A DNA stretch of 64,000 nt from JBMNEH01 sp050948665 (GTDB lineage: Bacteria > Bacillota > Clostridia > Christensenellales > UMGS416): positions 62,001 through 126,000 of the forward strand of contig JBMNEH010000001.1 of assembly GCA_050948665.1 (NCBI GenBank), in the 5' to 3' direction. The stretch's first letter is position 1. Every line of letters starts with the position of its first letter. Shown here in pieces: positions 52,767 through 62,142 of this stretch. The position numbers and the translations under genes were made by a program. The notes beneath the pieces were generated by a model. It ran no database searches. It had not been told where the DNA came from and was given only the letters and a program-made list of their open reading frames with translations.

Positions 52767-53388
52767 CTGCCTCTGAAATAAGTTCTATCCGGCAACGGAG
52801 AAAGACGAGGGAGGAGCGGGATAAAATGAGCAGGGAGACCCTCTCTTCGGCGAAGCCTACAGTCATCCCCCTTATAATAGGTGTATGCCTATTTTTGCAT
52901 CCTGTATATCGCGGCGGCACAGGCCCAGTGAGCGGACAGCCTGCCGGAGATGACGCCATGCTATTTCTTCAACCCGGTGTTGAGCGCCTCCTGTATGCTG
53001 ATGCAGTACTCTAAGGGCGGATGGCGCAAACGGGAGATGGAAAGAGTGGCTTCAATATAAAATTCCCCCGGCAGGACTGTCGGGGGGCAGTTGTCTCAAT
53101 GTCAGGGGATTTCGGAGATGTTTCACCCGATGCTGAGAAGTGTATTTTAAATCATTTGGCTTTCTTTGCGGTCTCCCGGAGGAGCCTTTTGATTTTTGCT
53201 GTCAATGAAGGATCGCCTCTTTATTTCCATCCCTGCAAACAGCAAAATGTTTAAATACAAAGGAGGTAAAAGCAGGGTTTACTTTTAAGGAATTTTAAGG
53301 CAGGGATTGTTTTACCCGGATTTCCCGAGCGAGGGATCTTTCGGCCGGTCGGATATTCGCCAGATCGTTAATTCAGTTCGGACTTCGG
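52767..53388. other. Gap without a confident gene
   Basis: Several short frames occur but none has codon use, ribosome site and family match together. One plus-strand frame near 52960-53060 reads CYFFNPVLSASCMLMQYSKG and could be a protein relic; I do not recognise it. Confidence 0.4.
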
Positions 53389-53880
53389 TCATGCCCAGGG
53401 GTCTGCTTTAATGGGTTTTCTTATATCGGCTAGAATACCCGGGAATTCCCATACGAACCACTCATTGCCTTTGCGTCTTAATGTGATTTGCCTTGGGCTG
53501 TCGGCGCCCGCTGTCTTAACCAACAGCCTCGCATAGCCTTCATTGACATAGGAATAATCGTTTTCAAGAATCTCGATCATATAAGGAAAATACGGCTGAT
53601 AATTATTCTGAGGCGTTGCGCCCTCAAAATATGCCAAGCCGATGTAATCACCCTTCCCCATCATTCGATCGCGAATAAACGCTTTATCCATCGGACTCAT
53701 CTTCTGAGGTCCTTTCAAAACGTCGATCATTTCGTAACACGCGTCGCGATTCTTCGGCCAAGCCGTTAAACTCGCTACTAAAAGCGCCCCTACTCTAAAA
53801 GGAGAATCAAACCCATACGCAGGCAATGCCTTTAACTCCTCAACGGATGCGGGCAGAACGTTAAACTCAAATTTTTTCAT
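53389..53880 (-). CDS. Uncharacterised protein
   Basis: A 163-residue protein of unknown role, perhaps of the DUF6935 type. It begins KKFEFNVLPASVEELKALPAYGFDSPFRVGALLVASL and includes GPQKMSPMDKAFIRDR, GDYIGLAYFEGATP and RQITLRRKGNEWFVWEFPG. It has no signal peptide or membrane helix. The start has GAGGAGG at the right distance; a longer frame to 53940 lacks support. It stands alone, with AT-richer flanks. Confidence 0.7.
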   Translation of the reverse strand: MKKFEFNVLPASVEELKALPAYGFDSPFRVGALLVASLTAWPKNRDACYEMIDVLKGPQKMSPMDKAFIRDRMMGKGDYIGLAYFEGATPQNNYQPYFPYMIEILENDYSYVNEGYARLLVKTAGADSPRQITLRRKGNEWFVWEFPGILADIRKPIKADPWA

Positions 53881-54167
53881 AAGAACCTCCTCATGTAGAT
53901 TGTTGACGGCTGCCTTTTTGCAAAATCGTTCTTTTTCCATGATCCTGAATATTTCGCGCTTTCATATGTTTTTTCATATTATAACGCATTACGGTACGAT
54001 ACTCAAATGTTTAATTATTTGTGTCGGAATAAAAAGGAAAGGTCTTAACCGCGCCTTTCCAAAGAGATTATAAACGAAAAAAGGCTAAAAATAGTGTGTC
54101 CGGTCATTCTAAAACAGTGCGATTCTGCCGAAGGGATTAAAAAACTTTTTTTGTATGAATAATTGTG

Positions 54168-54196
54168 TTCACTTGTCGTTTCTTTTGAGGTATGAT
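54168..54196 (+). promoter_or_regulatory. Promoter of the ABC exporter unit
   Basis: TTCACT (54168-54173), 17-base spacer, TATGAT (54191-54196). This makes a start codon at 54192 impossible for that transcript and favours 54225. Confidence 0.6.
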
Positions 54197-54224
54197 GAAG
54201 ACAGGGGAAAGGGGGGCCGGGAGC

Positions 54225-54503
54225 ATGGGGATACGGCCGGAGCGGGGTTTTCCGGAAAGAACATGGAACCTTGCGCGGCGTTTTGATCTCTCTCCCGGCT
54301 ATGACGCAAGCGCAATCCCCTTTATTGCGATCTTGATGACCGGGCCCAGCACCGAAGATAACCTCGGAATGACAGCGACGGAGAGCCTGAAAAACGCCGT
54401 TGAAGCTTTTGCGGGAGATATACCGTCTGCCCTATGGAAGGAAATGACCGAACATGAAAGAGAAACCTTTAAAAAGACAGCTTACAGCCCAATTCTATCA
54501 TAA
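54225..54503 (+). CDS. Small ORF coupled to the ABC exporter
   Basis: A 92-residue frame starting MGIRPERGFPERTWNLARRF and ending inside the transporter gene (50-base overlap). Its middle (FIAILMTGPSTEDNLGMTATESLKNAVEAFAG) reads like real protein, though I do not recognise a family. It could be a leader or regulatory peptide coupled to the transporter. It may not be translated; the ribosome site is weakly placed. Confidence 0.45.
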   Translation: MGIRPERGFPERTWNLARRFDLSPGYDASAIPFIAILMTGPSTEDNLGMTATESLKNAVEAFAGDIPSALWKEMTEHERETFKKTAYSPILS

Positions 54504-56169
54504 GAATATTCTGGTTTTATGTGTTGCCGTTTTCAGCTCTTTGCTGGGGGGCTCCCTCAACATGATTGTATCCTGGATCATGAAGCATCTTATTGACGCC
54601 GCTTCGGGGGCGCCGGGCGCGCTGCCGATCGGTTTTCTTGCCAAAGCCAGCGGCGGCTTTCTGCTGATATGTATAGCGGTTTTTATGCTGGATTATTTTT
54701 CGGTACCATTCTATATCGGCCGCGCCATGAGGCAGTATAAGGATTTCGCCTTTCAAAAGCTCATGGAGAAAAGCATAGCAACCTTTCGGGATGAAAACAC
54801 GGCTGCTTATCTGTCTGCGCTGACCAACGACGCGACAAGTATCGAGGCGAATTATCTCGTGCAGCAGCTTTCGCTGATCACAAAAGCGGTCGCCTTTTTC
54901 AGCGCGCTGGGAATGATGTTGTGGTATTCCCCCTTGATGACTGCCATCGCTGCCGGCATTACGATCCTTCCCTTAATTGCGTCATTGCTGACGGGAGGCA
55001 AGGTGGAGGCCGCGGAGAAGAAAGTTTCCGCGCGAAACAAGGACTTTACCGCCGCCCTGCAGGACTGCCTCGGCGGGTTTTCGGTAGTCAAGAGTTTTAA
55101 GGCGGAAAAGGAGATTTTCAAGTTGTTTGCCGCCAACAATCGGGCGCTGGAGGGGGAGAAGTTCGGCAGGCGGCGGATCAAGACCATCGTGGGGATGGTC
55201 GGGGCGGTGGCCGGTATCTGCGCCCAGCTGGGCGTGTTTCTGATCGGTGCCTGGCTTGCACTGTCCGGTCGCGGAATGACGGCGGGTCTGGTGATCATGT
55301 TTGTGAATTTGATGAATTTAGTGATACAGCCCATTGCGGAGCTGCCGGGGCTGCTGGCCGACCGCAGGGCGGCCCGTGGCCTGATCGCCAAACTGGCGGA
55401 GGCGCTGGAAAAAAATCCGACTTCCGTTGGAGATGCGGCGATCACCCGGCTGAAAAAAGGCGTCCGGGTAAAGGATGTTTCCTTCTGCTATGAAGAAGGA
55501 AAAGATGTCCTGCGGGATGTTTCCGCCGATTTTGAGGCGGGGAAGGCGTATGCCGTGGTGGGAGGCAGCGGCAGCGGAAAATCTACGCTGCTCCATCTGC
55601 TGATGGCAGGCAGCGCCAACTACAGGGGAGAGATCTTCTTTGACGATACGGAGCTTCGGCGCATTTCCGCGGAATCGCTCTACGGACTGGTCTCCGACAT
55701 ACAGCAGAATGTATTTGTGTTTAATGCCTCTATCCGGGACAATATCACCATGTTTCGGGATTTTCCGCGGAAGGAGATCGACACTGCCATTCGCCGCGCC
55801 AATATGAAGGATTTTCTGGCGGAACGGGGGGAGAATTACCTCTGCGGCGAGAATGGCAAAGGGCTGTCCGGCGGAGAAAAACAAAGGATCTCCATCGCCC
55901 GCAGCCTGCTGAAAAAAGCAGAATTGCTGCTGGCTGACGAGGTAACGGCATCCCTGGATGCGCAGACGGCGTATCAGGTAATCGGCGACATCCTCGACCT
56001 GCAGGGCATTACGCGCATTGTGGTGACCCATACGCTGGAGGAATCCCTTCTCAGAAGATATGACGGCATTATCGTGCTGAAGGACGGTCGCGTCGAGGAA
56101 AGGGGCAGTTTTGAGATGCTTATGGAGAAAAAAGGCTACTTCCACGCGCTGTTCACCGTAGCGCAGTAA
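54454..56169 (+). CDS. ABC exporter (fused permease and ATPase)
   Basis: A 571-residue half-transporter with a six-helix membrane domain (about residues 20-300) and an ATPase. Walker A GGSGSGKST, signature LSGGEKQR, Walker B LLADEV, and switch histidine VVTHTL are present. The D-loop region reads TASLD instead of TSALD, a divergence seen in subfamily members that export peptides or act as one half of a heterodimer. The upstream small ORF overlaps its start by 50 bases. Substrate unknown. Confidence 0.9.
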   Translation: MKEKPLKRQLTAQFYHKNILVLCVAVFSSLLGGSLNMIVSWIMKHLIDAASGAPGALPIGFLAKASGGFLLICIAVFMLDYFSVPFYIGRAMRQYKDFAFQKLMEKSIATFRDENTAAYLSALTNDATSIEANYLVQQLSLITKAVAFFSALGMMLWYSPLMTAIAAGITILPLIASLLTGGKVEAAEKKVSARNKDFTAALQDCLGGFSVVKSFKAEKEIFKLFAANNRALEGEKFGRRRIKTIVGMVGAVAGICAQLGVFLIGAWLALSGRGMTAGLVIMFVNLMNLVIQPIAELPGLLADRRAARGLIAKLAEALEKNPTSVGDAAITRLKKGVRVKDVSFCYEEGKDVLRDVSADFEAGKAYAVVGGSGSGKSTLLHLLMAGSANYRGEIFFDDTELRRISAESLYGLVSDIQQNVFVFNASIRDNITMFRDFPRKEIDTAIRRANMKDFLAERGENYLCGENGKGLSGGEKQRISIARSLLKKAELLLADEVTASLDAQTAYQVIGDILDLQGITRIVVTHTLEESLLRRYDGIIVLKDGRVEERGSFEMLMEKKGYFHALFTVAQ

Positions 56170-56306
56170 ATCGCAAAAAGAGGCTGGGCAGACAGGATGA
56201 TCTATGCCGCCAGTCCCGGAGGCGGTGTATGCTTTCTGCCGAACACAGCCGGGCTCAGGCTTCTTCGCCGTATGTATGACGCTTTCCCCTTGAGGGGAAG
56301 GCGATA

Positions 56307-56343
56307 AAGAAAACCCCCGGCAGGGTCTTCGCCATATCGGGGG
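56307..56343 (-). terminator. Terminator of lipoprotein gene A
   Basis: CCCCCG/CGGGGG stem around an 18-base loop, followed on the minus strand by GGGTTTTCTTT. Confidence 0.75.
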
Positions 56344-56387
56344 CTGCTGCCATGGAGGGGGCAGTTCTTCTTTCGGACGCTGTGAGG

Positions 56388-57404
56388 TTACGGGGAAAAA
56401 GTGACCAACTTCTCGATCAGCTTCTCCGCTTCCCAGTCATAAGAATCAAAAACACTGAAAAGCATTCCGATCTCTTTCACTTCGGTGATGCCGTTCTCCG
56501 CGAACGCATCAATCGACCAGTACATGGGAGAGAAGGCCCTTTTGCCCGGACGGAGTTCCTTTGACCAGTAGGGATCGGTCATGCAGCCGTTTACGAAAGC
56601 GTTGTCCTCCATAAATAAAAGCGTCAGATCCGTCTTGTTGACCAAATACAGTGTTATGAAGTAGCCCCAATCCGGATCTTCCCCGGACCCGGTAACAATG
56701 ACGGTGACATTTTCATCATCGAACAATACGATATCCGTCGGCTGATTTTCACGGTCAAATACTCTGGCGTTCTCTTCGCCGTAGGGGTAAACATGAGCGG
56801 TGGCCTGCGCAACCGGTTCTGTAGACTCATAGGAGTCGAATATCTTGAAGGTCAGTTCGATATCGGTGAAAAGCGTAAGTCCGTTCGCTTGCAGTTCATT
56901 CCGATCGATGTGGATCTCCTGTTCCAATGCTTCGCCGGGCGCAACCTCCGCGAACAGGAACATATCGCAGGCAACACCGTCCACCGCCCCGTCTTCCGTG
57001 AAGAGGATGTACGGCACGGAGGAGCTATTTTCAAGAAGGACTTTCAGCGTGTAACCCCACTCATTGTCCGGCTCGATCGCGGTGATTGTAATGGTGCCTT
57101 CATCGCCCTCGATGACCACCAATCCATTAAAGGTGATTTCCCCCAATACCGGGGCTTCGAGCGCAGGCGCATCCGCGTCGGGCATGTCAGGCTCCGGATC
57201 ATCGGATGCCGGCTCCTTGGACACGGGTGTCCCGTATATCGGCGCACTGTCTTCGGCTTCGGAGGGATCCTTTGCCGCGGAGATGATCGGTGCCTCGGTC
57301 GGCCCATAATTCTTAAAGGGGAGTAAGCCGGCAGGCAGCAAGCTGCACGCCCCCAATAGGAAGACAAGAAGGAGTGCCGTAATAATAACAGAGAGTTTTT
57401 TCAT
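56388..57404 (-). CDS. Tandem lipoprotein A with duplicated domain
   Basis: A 338-residue exported lipoprotein (MKKLSVIITALLLVFLLGAC, lipidated Cys20, then SLLPAGLLPFKN). An acidic, proline- and alanine-rich linker (about residues 35-95) leads to two related beta-rich domains: one with EGDEGTITITAIEP, WGYTLKVLLENSS and GAVDGV, the other with DDENVTVIVTGS, WGYFITLYLVNKTD and AFVNGCMTDPYWS. I do not recognise the fold. The most divergent of five tandem paralogues. It has its own promoter and terminator. Start chosen by homology and AAAGGAG. Confidence 0.8.
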   Translation of the reverse strand: MKKLSVIITALLLVFLLGACSLLPAGLLPFKNYGPTEAPIISAAKDPSEAEDSAPIYGTPVSKEPASDDPEPDMPDADAPALEAPVLGEITFNGLVVIEGDEGTITITAIEPDNEWGYTLKVLLENSSSVPYILFTEDGAVDGVACDMFLFAEVAPGEALEQEIHIDRNELQANGLTLFTDIELTFKIFDSYESTEPVAQATAHVYPYGEENARVFDRENQPTDIVLFDDENVTVIVTGSGEDPDWGYFITLYLVNKTDLTLLFMEDNAFVNGCMTDPYWSKELRPGKRAFSPMYWSIDAFAENGITEVKEIGMLFSVFDSYDWEAEKLIEKLVTFSP

Positions 57405-57537
57405 CATTTCTCCTTTCTGACACATGGTACGGTCCCGGAAGAGGTGTTGTTGAGACGGGTATCGGCGGCAACGCGTCCGGATGACGCGGTCCGGCCCACT
57501 CGGCGAGATCGATGGGCCCTGAGGAGTTTTCACCCAA

Positions 57538-57567
57538 AGTATAGCATCTTTTCCCGGTATCCCGCAA
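57538..57567 (-). promoter_or_regulatory. Promoter of lipoprotein gene A (shared motif)
   Basis: TTGCGG (57567-57562), 18-base spacer, TATACT (57543-57538). It contains the CCGGGAAAAG stretch shared with paralogues. The leader is about 125 nt. Confidence 0.65.
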
Positions 57568-57647
57568 GAGCTTGCCGAAAAAAGCCGGAGCGATAATGGA
57601 AAGTTCCCCCCCCGCATAAACAGAACCGGGCTAAAAACAGGATGAAA

Positions 57648-57663
57648 TGTTCCACGTGGAACA
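57648..57663. promoter_or_regulatory. parS centromere site
   Basis: Perfect 16-bp palindrome TGTTCCACGTGGAACA, the ParB/Spo0J binding site, about 7 kb from oriC in the gap between two lipoprotein genes. Confidence 0.97.
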
Positions 57664-57711
57664 TTTTGAGAAGGAAAATCGAAGGGGCAGACGACAGCGA
57701 AGGCGATAAAG

Positions 57712-57746
57712 AAAAAGCCCCGGCAGGGTAGAGACCCCGCCGGGGC
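57712..57746 (-). terminator. Terminator of lipoprotein gene B
   Basis: GCCCCGGC/GCCGGGGC stem with inner GGG/CCC pairing, followed on the minus strand by TTTTTC. Confidence 0.88.
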
Positions 57747-57787
57747 GCTACTGCCCGGAAGAGGGGCGGCTTTCAGATGCGATGAGG

Positions 57788-58786
57788 TTACGGCGTTAAA
57801 ACAACGACTTCCTCGATCAGATTCTCCGCTTCCCAGTCATGAGAATCAAAAACACTGAAACGCATCTCGATTTCCTCCACTTCGGTAATGTCGAGACCCT
57901 CGAGAATTTCTTCCGTCCAGAACATGGAGGCGAAGGCCTTCTTGCCCGAACGGACTGTCCTTGACCAGAGGGGATCAGCCATGTATCCGTTTACGGAGGC
58001 GTTGCTCACAGTAAATGAAAGGTCTTTGTCCGTCTTATTGACCAGGTACAACTCTACGGCGAATCCCCAATACGTTTCGGGCTCGTACCCTATGACAATG
58101 ACGGTGACATATTCATCGTCGAATAATACGGTGTCCTCCGGCCGGTTTTCACGGACAAAGACCGTGGCTCTTTCTTCACCGTAGGGGTAAACATGGACGG
58201 TGACCCGCGTTACAGGATCGACCCAGTCGCCATCAATATCATACGCCGTTAAAGTCAACTCAATATCGGTACAAGCGGTGATTCCGAGCTGATGCAGCTG
58301 ATCCTCAGAGATGATGATGATGTCTTCCGCAGTCTTGCCGGGCGCAACTTCCGTGTACAGGAGCAAATTGCATTCCATATCGTTTATCGTTCCGTATTCG
58401 TTGTTGAACAGGTACGTCTTCTCCCGGGACTTATTTTCCAAATGCAGTGTCAGTATGTAACCGCCCCATGTATTGTGCGGTTCGAACGCGGTGATTTTGA
58501 TGGCGCATTCGTCGTTGTCCGCAACCACCAGCCCTTCAAAGGTGATCTCTCCGTATTCCGGCACAGCGATTACCGGATCTTCAAATCCCGGCGCGCCGAA
58601 TCCGGGCGGATCGGACCCCGGTTCCTCGGATTCTTCCGCGGAGAGCGTCTCTACCGGGGAGGCGACCGGGTCTTCGGTCGGCGAGGGGATATTCTTGAAG
58701 GGAAGCAGGCCCGCAGGCAGCAAGCTGCATGCCCCCAATAAGAATACAAGAAGGAGCACTGTAAAAACAATAGAGAGTTTTTTCAT
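57788..58786 (-). CDS. Tandem lipoprotein B with duplicated domain
   Basis: A 332-residue exported lipoprotein (KKLSIVFTVLLLVFLLGAC lipobox) with the same SLLPAGLLPFKN start and short acidic linker. Domain one: ADNDECAIKITAFEP, WGGYILTLHLENKS; domain two: DDEYVTVIVIGYEP, WGFAVELYLVNKTDKDLSF and the SVNGYMADPLWS segment, then VEEIEMRFSVFDSHDW. Function unknown. Own promoter (TTGCGG type) and terminator. Paralogue of the neighbours at 56388, 59215, 60654 and 62143. Confidence 0.82.
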   Translation of the reverse strand: MKKLSIVFTVLLLVFLLGACSLLPAGLLPFKNIPSPTEDPVASPVETLSAEESEEPGSDPPGFGAPGFEDPVIAVPEYGEITFEGLVVADNDECAIKITAFEPHNTWGGYILTLHLENKSREKTYLFNNEYGTINDMECNLLLYTEVAPGKTAEDIIIISEDQLHQLGITACTDIELTLTAYDIDGDWVDPVTRVTVHVYPYGEERATVFVRENRPEDTVLFDDEYVTVIVIGYEPETYWGFAVELYLVNKTDKDLSFTVSNASVNGYMADPLWSRTVRSGKKAFASMFWTEEILEGLDITEVEEIEMRFSVFDSHDWEAENLIEEVVVLTP

Positions 58787-58918
58787 CGTTTTTCCTTTCT
58801 GACACGAGATACAGTTTTATAAAGAAAGAGGGCGCCGCAGGCTCCGGCGGAAGCACGGGCAGGACTGTCATTTCCCGCCGACCCGGCAAAACAGGCAGAT
58901 TCCTTCGGATCCATACAC

Positions 58919-58947
58919 AACGTATCATTTTCCCCGGAAATCCGCAA
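58919..58947 (-). promoter_or_regulatory. Promoter of lipoprotein gene B (shared motif)
   Basis: TTGCGG (58947-58942), 17-base spacer, TACGTT (58924-58919). Confidence 0.6.
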
Positions 58948-59122
58948 GCGCATGCCGAACGGTTCACGGAAAGGAAGCTCCTCTCCGCATGAACCGGCTT
59001 TAAAACCGGGCGAAACATTCCGCGCAAAAGTCGAAGAGGAAGATGTGGGAAACGTGAACGGCAGAGAAAAGGCTCTTCCCCATCCCGCCGCTTGTACGGC
59101 AGCTTTCCTTCAAGGGGAAATG

Positions 59123-59168
59123 AAAAAGGCCCCGGCGGAAGTAGGAGGGCGCAAGCTCTGCCGGGGGC
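59123..59168 (-). terminator. Terminator of lipoprotein gene C
   Basis: GCCCCGGC/GCCGGGGGC arms and an inner GGGC/GCTC pairing, followed on the minus strand by CTTTTTC. Confidence 0.8.
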
Positions 59169-59214
59169 GCCGCTGCTCGGGAAGGGAGCGGCTTTTTGTT
59201 CAAATGCGATGAGG

Positions 59215-60198
59215 CTACGGGGTTAGAACGACGACCTCCTCGATCAGCTTGCCTGCCCCCCAGTCGTCCGCATCATAAATACTGAAAAGCATTTCGATCT
59301 CTTCCACTTCGGTGATGTCGAGCGCCTCGATGGTTTCCTTAAACCAGAACATGGAAGAGAAAGCCACCTTGCCCGGACGGACTTCTCTTGCCCAGTAGGG
59401 ATCGCACATGAATCCGTTTACCGAAGCGTTGTCCTCGGCAAACAAAAGGGTGTTGTCCGTCTTATTGACCATGTACAGATGTACAATGAATCCCCAATCC
59501 GGGTTATCCTTCTCGTACCCGATGACGATGACGGTGACGTTTTCATCGTCGAACAATACGGTGTCCGTCGGTTGGTTTTTGCGGACAAATACTGCGGCCT
59601 TCTCTTTGCCGTAGGGGTAGACATGGGTAGTGACCCGGGCTACCGGATCCGCCTCCAAGTCCTCCGGGTCGTACACTTTAAAAGTCAGTTCAAAATCGGA
59701 ATACCCTGTGATCCCGGTGTCTTCCAGTGTGTTCAGCAGAATGAAGATTGCGTCCGTTTCGGCTTTGCCGGGCGCAACTTCCTTGTACAGGAACAGATCA
59801 TACTCCACTCCGTTTACCGCCCCGCCTTCGGTGGAGAATACGTAGGCCTTTTCCCCGGACTTATTCTCAAGAAGGACGTCCAGTTCGTACGCATATGTGT
59901 CTACCAGTGTAAGCGCAGTGATTTTGACGCAGCATTCATCATTGTCTATCACGACCATTTCTTCAAAAGAGATCTCCTCCGGTACGGCCGCTTCGGCTGC
60001 GGGACCCTCGTCTTCCGGGTTCTCGGTTTCCGGCGTGTCTGCTTCTTCCGCGGAAGGCGCCTCTGTCTCAGAGGCGATCGGGCCTTCAGTCGGCTCGCTG
60101 CTATTTTTGAAGGGAAGCAGACCGGCAGGGATCAAGCTGCATGCACTCAATAAGAACACAAGAAGGAGCGCCGTAAAAAAAACAGGGAGTTTCTTCAT
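59215..60198 (-). CDS. Tandem lipoprotein C with duplicated domain
   Basis: A 327-residue exported lipoprotein (lipobox FLLSAC, then SLIPAGLLPFKN). The linker is glutamate-rich (about residues 35-75). First domain: DNDECCVKITALTL, YAYELDVLLENKSGEKAYVF; second: DDENVTVIVIGYEKDNPDWGF, YMVNKTDNTLLFAEDNASVNGFMCDPYW, ending with EEIEMLFSIYDADDW. Unknown role. Start at 60198 taken from the second of two adjacent ATGs. Closest relatives are its neighbours. Confidence 0.82.
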   Translation of the reverse strand: MKKLPVFFTALLLVFLLSACSLIPAGLLPFKNSSEPTEGPIASETEAPSAEEADTPETENPEDEGPAAEAAVPEEISFEEMVVIDNDECCVKITALTLVDTYAYELDVLLENKSGEKAYVFSTEGGAVNGVEYDLFLYKEVAPGKAETDAIFILLNTLEDTGITGYSDFELTFKVYDPEDLEADPVARVTTHVYPYGKEKAAVFVRKNQPTDTVLFDDENVTVIVIGYEKDNPDWGFIVHLYMVNKTDNTLLFAEDNASVNGFMCDPYWAREVRPGKVAFSSMFWFKETIEALDITEVEEIEMLFSIYDADDWGAGKLIEEVVVLTP

Positions 60199-60336
60199 CA
60201 TTTTCTCCTTTCTGACACGCGGTACGGTCCCGGAAACAGATTTTCCTGCGCCGGACGCCGGAAAGCACAGGCGGAGGCTGTGATTTCCCTTTGACCTGGT
60301 AAAACCGGCGGAGGCGCTGTTGCGTTGTTCACTAAA

Positions 60337-60366
60337 AGCATATCATTTCTCCCCTGCATCCCGCAA
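60337..60366 (-). promoter_or_regulatory. Promoter of lipoprotein gene C (shared motif)
   Basis: TTGCGG (60366-60361), 18-base spacer, TATGCT (60342-60337). Confidence 0.6.
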
Positions 60367-60562
60367 GAGCATGAAGAACAATCCGGATCCACAAAGAGGA
60401 ATTCTCCTCCCGGCCCAAGGATCGGTTTTTGAGGAAGGGCAGCGGCGTGTTTCGCTAAGAACATTTAAAGGGAGGTGGGCGGGGGAACGCAGCCGGTTAA
60501 AAAGAGACCCGTCTCATTCACCGCGCATGTCGCGCCCTCTCCTCAAGGGGAAGACTGTAAAG

Positions 60563-60602
60563 AAAACCCCCGGCGGGACGAGGGCGTAAGCCCTGCCGGG
60601 GG
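60563..60602 (-). terminator. Terminator of lipoprotein gene D
   Basis: CCCCCGGC/GCCGGGGG outer stem and AGGGC/GCCCT inner stem, followed on the minus strand by TTTTC. Confidence 0.85.
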
Positions 60603-60653
60603 CGCCGCTGCCCGGGAAGGGAGCAGAGTTTGAAAGATCCCGATTCTGTGAGA

Positions 60654-61685
60654 TTACGGAGTTAAAGTGACAACCTCCTCGATCAATGTGTCCGCGTACG
60701 CACCGTCCGCGTTCGCTGCATAAACAATGAAAAGCATCTCGAACTCTTCCACCTCGGTGACATGGATTTCATCGAGCCGTTCCTTTAGCAACCACATGTA
60801 GGGGAATGCCATCTTGCCCGGACGGACTTCCCATGACCAGTAGAAATCGAACATGTATCCGTTTATCGAAGCGTAGTTCTCGGTAAACAAAAGAGTCTTG
60901 TCCGTCTTATTGACCAGATACAGATTTACGAAGTATCCATTTTCCGGATCATTCTCGTACCCGGTGACGATGACGGTGACATTTTCATCGTCGAACAATA
61001 CGGTATCCGTCGGCTGGATTTCGCGGACAAATACGGTGGCCTTCTCTTTTCCGTAGGGGTAGACGTGGACGGTGACCTCGGCTGCCGGATCCGCGTACAA
61101 GTCATCGCTGTCGGTTACCATGAAAGTCAATTCGATATCGGTATAATCCGTGATCCCGTTTTTCAGCATGACATCCGGCACAATGACGATCCCGTTAAAC
61201 GCTTTTTTGCCGGGGGCAACCTCCGAGAACAGGTACAGATCATACTCTACGCCGTTTACCGCTCCGTTTTCGGTGGAGAACACATAGGTCTTCTTGTCGG
61301 ACTTGTTCTCGAGATGGACTTCCAGTGTGTAACCCCATGGGCCTTCCGGTATGATTTGGGTGATTTTAATGGAGCATTCGTCATTATCCACCACTACCAG
61401 TTCCTCAAAGGAAATCTCCCCGTATTCCGGCACAGCGATCACCGGGCCTTCGGATCCCGGCTCATCGGCCTCGGGGGGATCGGAGCACGCCTCTTCGTCT
61501 TCCGGTTCCTCGGCTTCCGGCACGTCTGCTTCTTCCGCGGAAGGCACCTCTGTCTCGGATGCGATCGGGCCTTCAGTCGGCTCGCTGCTATTTTTGAAGG
61601 GAAGCAGACCGGCAGGGATCAAGCTGCACGCGCTCAATAAAAACACAAGAAGGAGCGCCGTAAAAACAATAGGGAGTTTCTTCAT
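60654..61685 (-). CDS. Tandem lipoprotein D with duplicated domain
   Basis: A 343-residue exported lipoprotein (KKLPIVFTALLLVFLLSAC). A long linker of Glu, Ala and Pro (about residues 35-100) precedes the domains: first DNDECSIKITQIIPE, WGYTLEVHLENKSDKKTYVF, GAVNGVEYDLYL; second DDENVTVIVTGYENDPENGYFVN, LVNKTDKTLLFTENYASINGYMF. Very similar to gene E in its DNA, even in the gap sequence, so a recent duplicate. Start at 61685 by homology. Confidence 0.82.
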   Translation of the reverse strand: MKKLPIVFTALLLVFLLSACSLIPAGLLPFKNSSEPTEGPIASETEVPSAEEADVPEAEEPEDEEACSDPPEADEPGSEGPVIAVPEYGEISFEELVVVDNDECSIKITQIIPEGPWGYTLEVHLENKSDKKTYVFSTENGAVNGVEYDLYLFSEVAPGKKAFNGIVIVPDVMLKNGITDYTDIELTFMVTDSDDLYADPAAEVTVHVYPYGKEKATVFVREIQPTDTVLFDDENVTVIVTGYENDPENGYFVNLYLVNKTDKTLLFTENYASINGYMFDFYWSWEVRPGKMAFPYMWLLKERLDEIHVTEVEEFEMLFIVYAANADGAYADTLIEEVVTLTP

Positions 61686-61827
61686 CATTTTCTCCTTTCT
61701 GACACGCGACACGGTTCCGGAAACAGATTTTCCTACGCCGGACGCTGGCGAAAGCACAGGCGGAGGCTGCGATTTCCCTTTGACCCGGTAAAATCGGCAG
61801 GCACTCCTGACACAGGTTTCGCTCTAT

Positions 61828-61856
61828 AACATATCATTTTTCTCGGAAAGCCGCAA
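61828..61856 (-). promoter_or_regulatory. Promoter of lipoprotein gene D (shared motif)
   Basis: TTGCGG (61856-61851), 17-base spacer, TATGTT (61833-61828). Confidence 0.6.
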
Positions 61857-62051
61857 GTGTGTTTCGAAAAATCCGGATACAAAAGGGGATTTGCCCTCCC
61901 GGCCCAAGGATCGGTTCTTGAGGAAGGGCGGAAGCGCGTTTCGCTAAGAACATTTAAAGGGAGGGAGACGGGGGAACGCAGCCGGTTAAAAAGAGACCCG
62001 TCTCATTCGCCGCGCATGTCGCGCCCTCTCCTCAAGGGAAAGACTGTAAAG

Positions 62052-62091
62052 AAAACCCCCGGCGGGACGAGGGCGTAAGCCCTGCCGGGGG
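62052..62091 (-). terminator. Terminator of lipoprotein gene E
   Basis: Same outer and inner stems as the terminator at 60563, followed on the minus strand by TTTTC. Confidence 0.85.
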
Positions 62092-62142
62092 CGCCGCTGC
62101 CCGGGAAGGGAGCAGAGCTTGAAAGATCCCGATTCTGTGAGA

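Noticed and set aside
59005..59030. Third parS site
   Set aside because: A faint resemblance (ACATTCCGCGC) lacks the palindrome; only two perfect sites were accepted.
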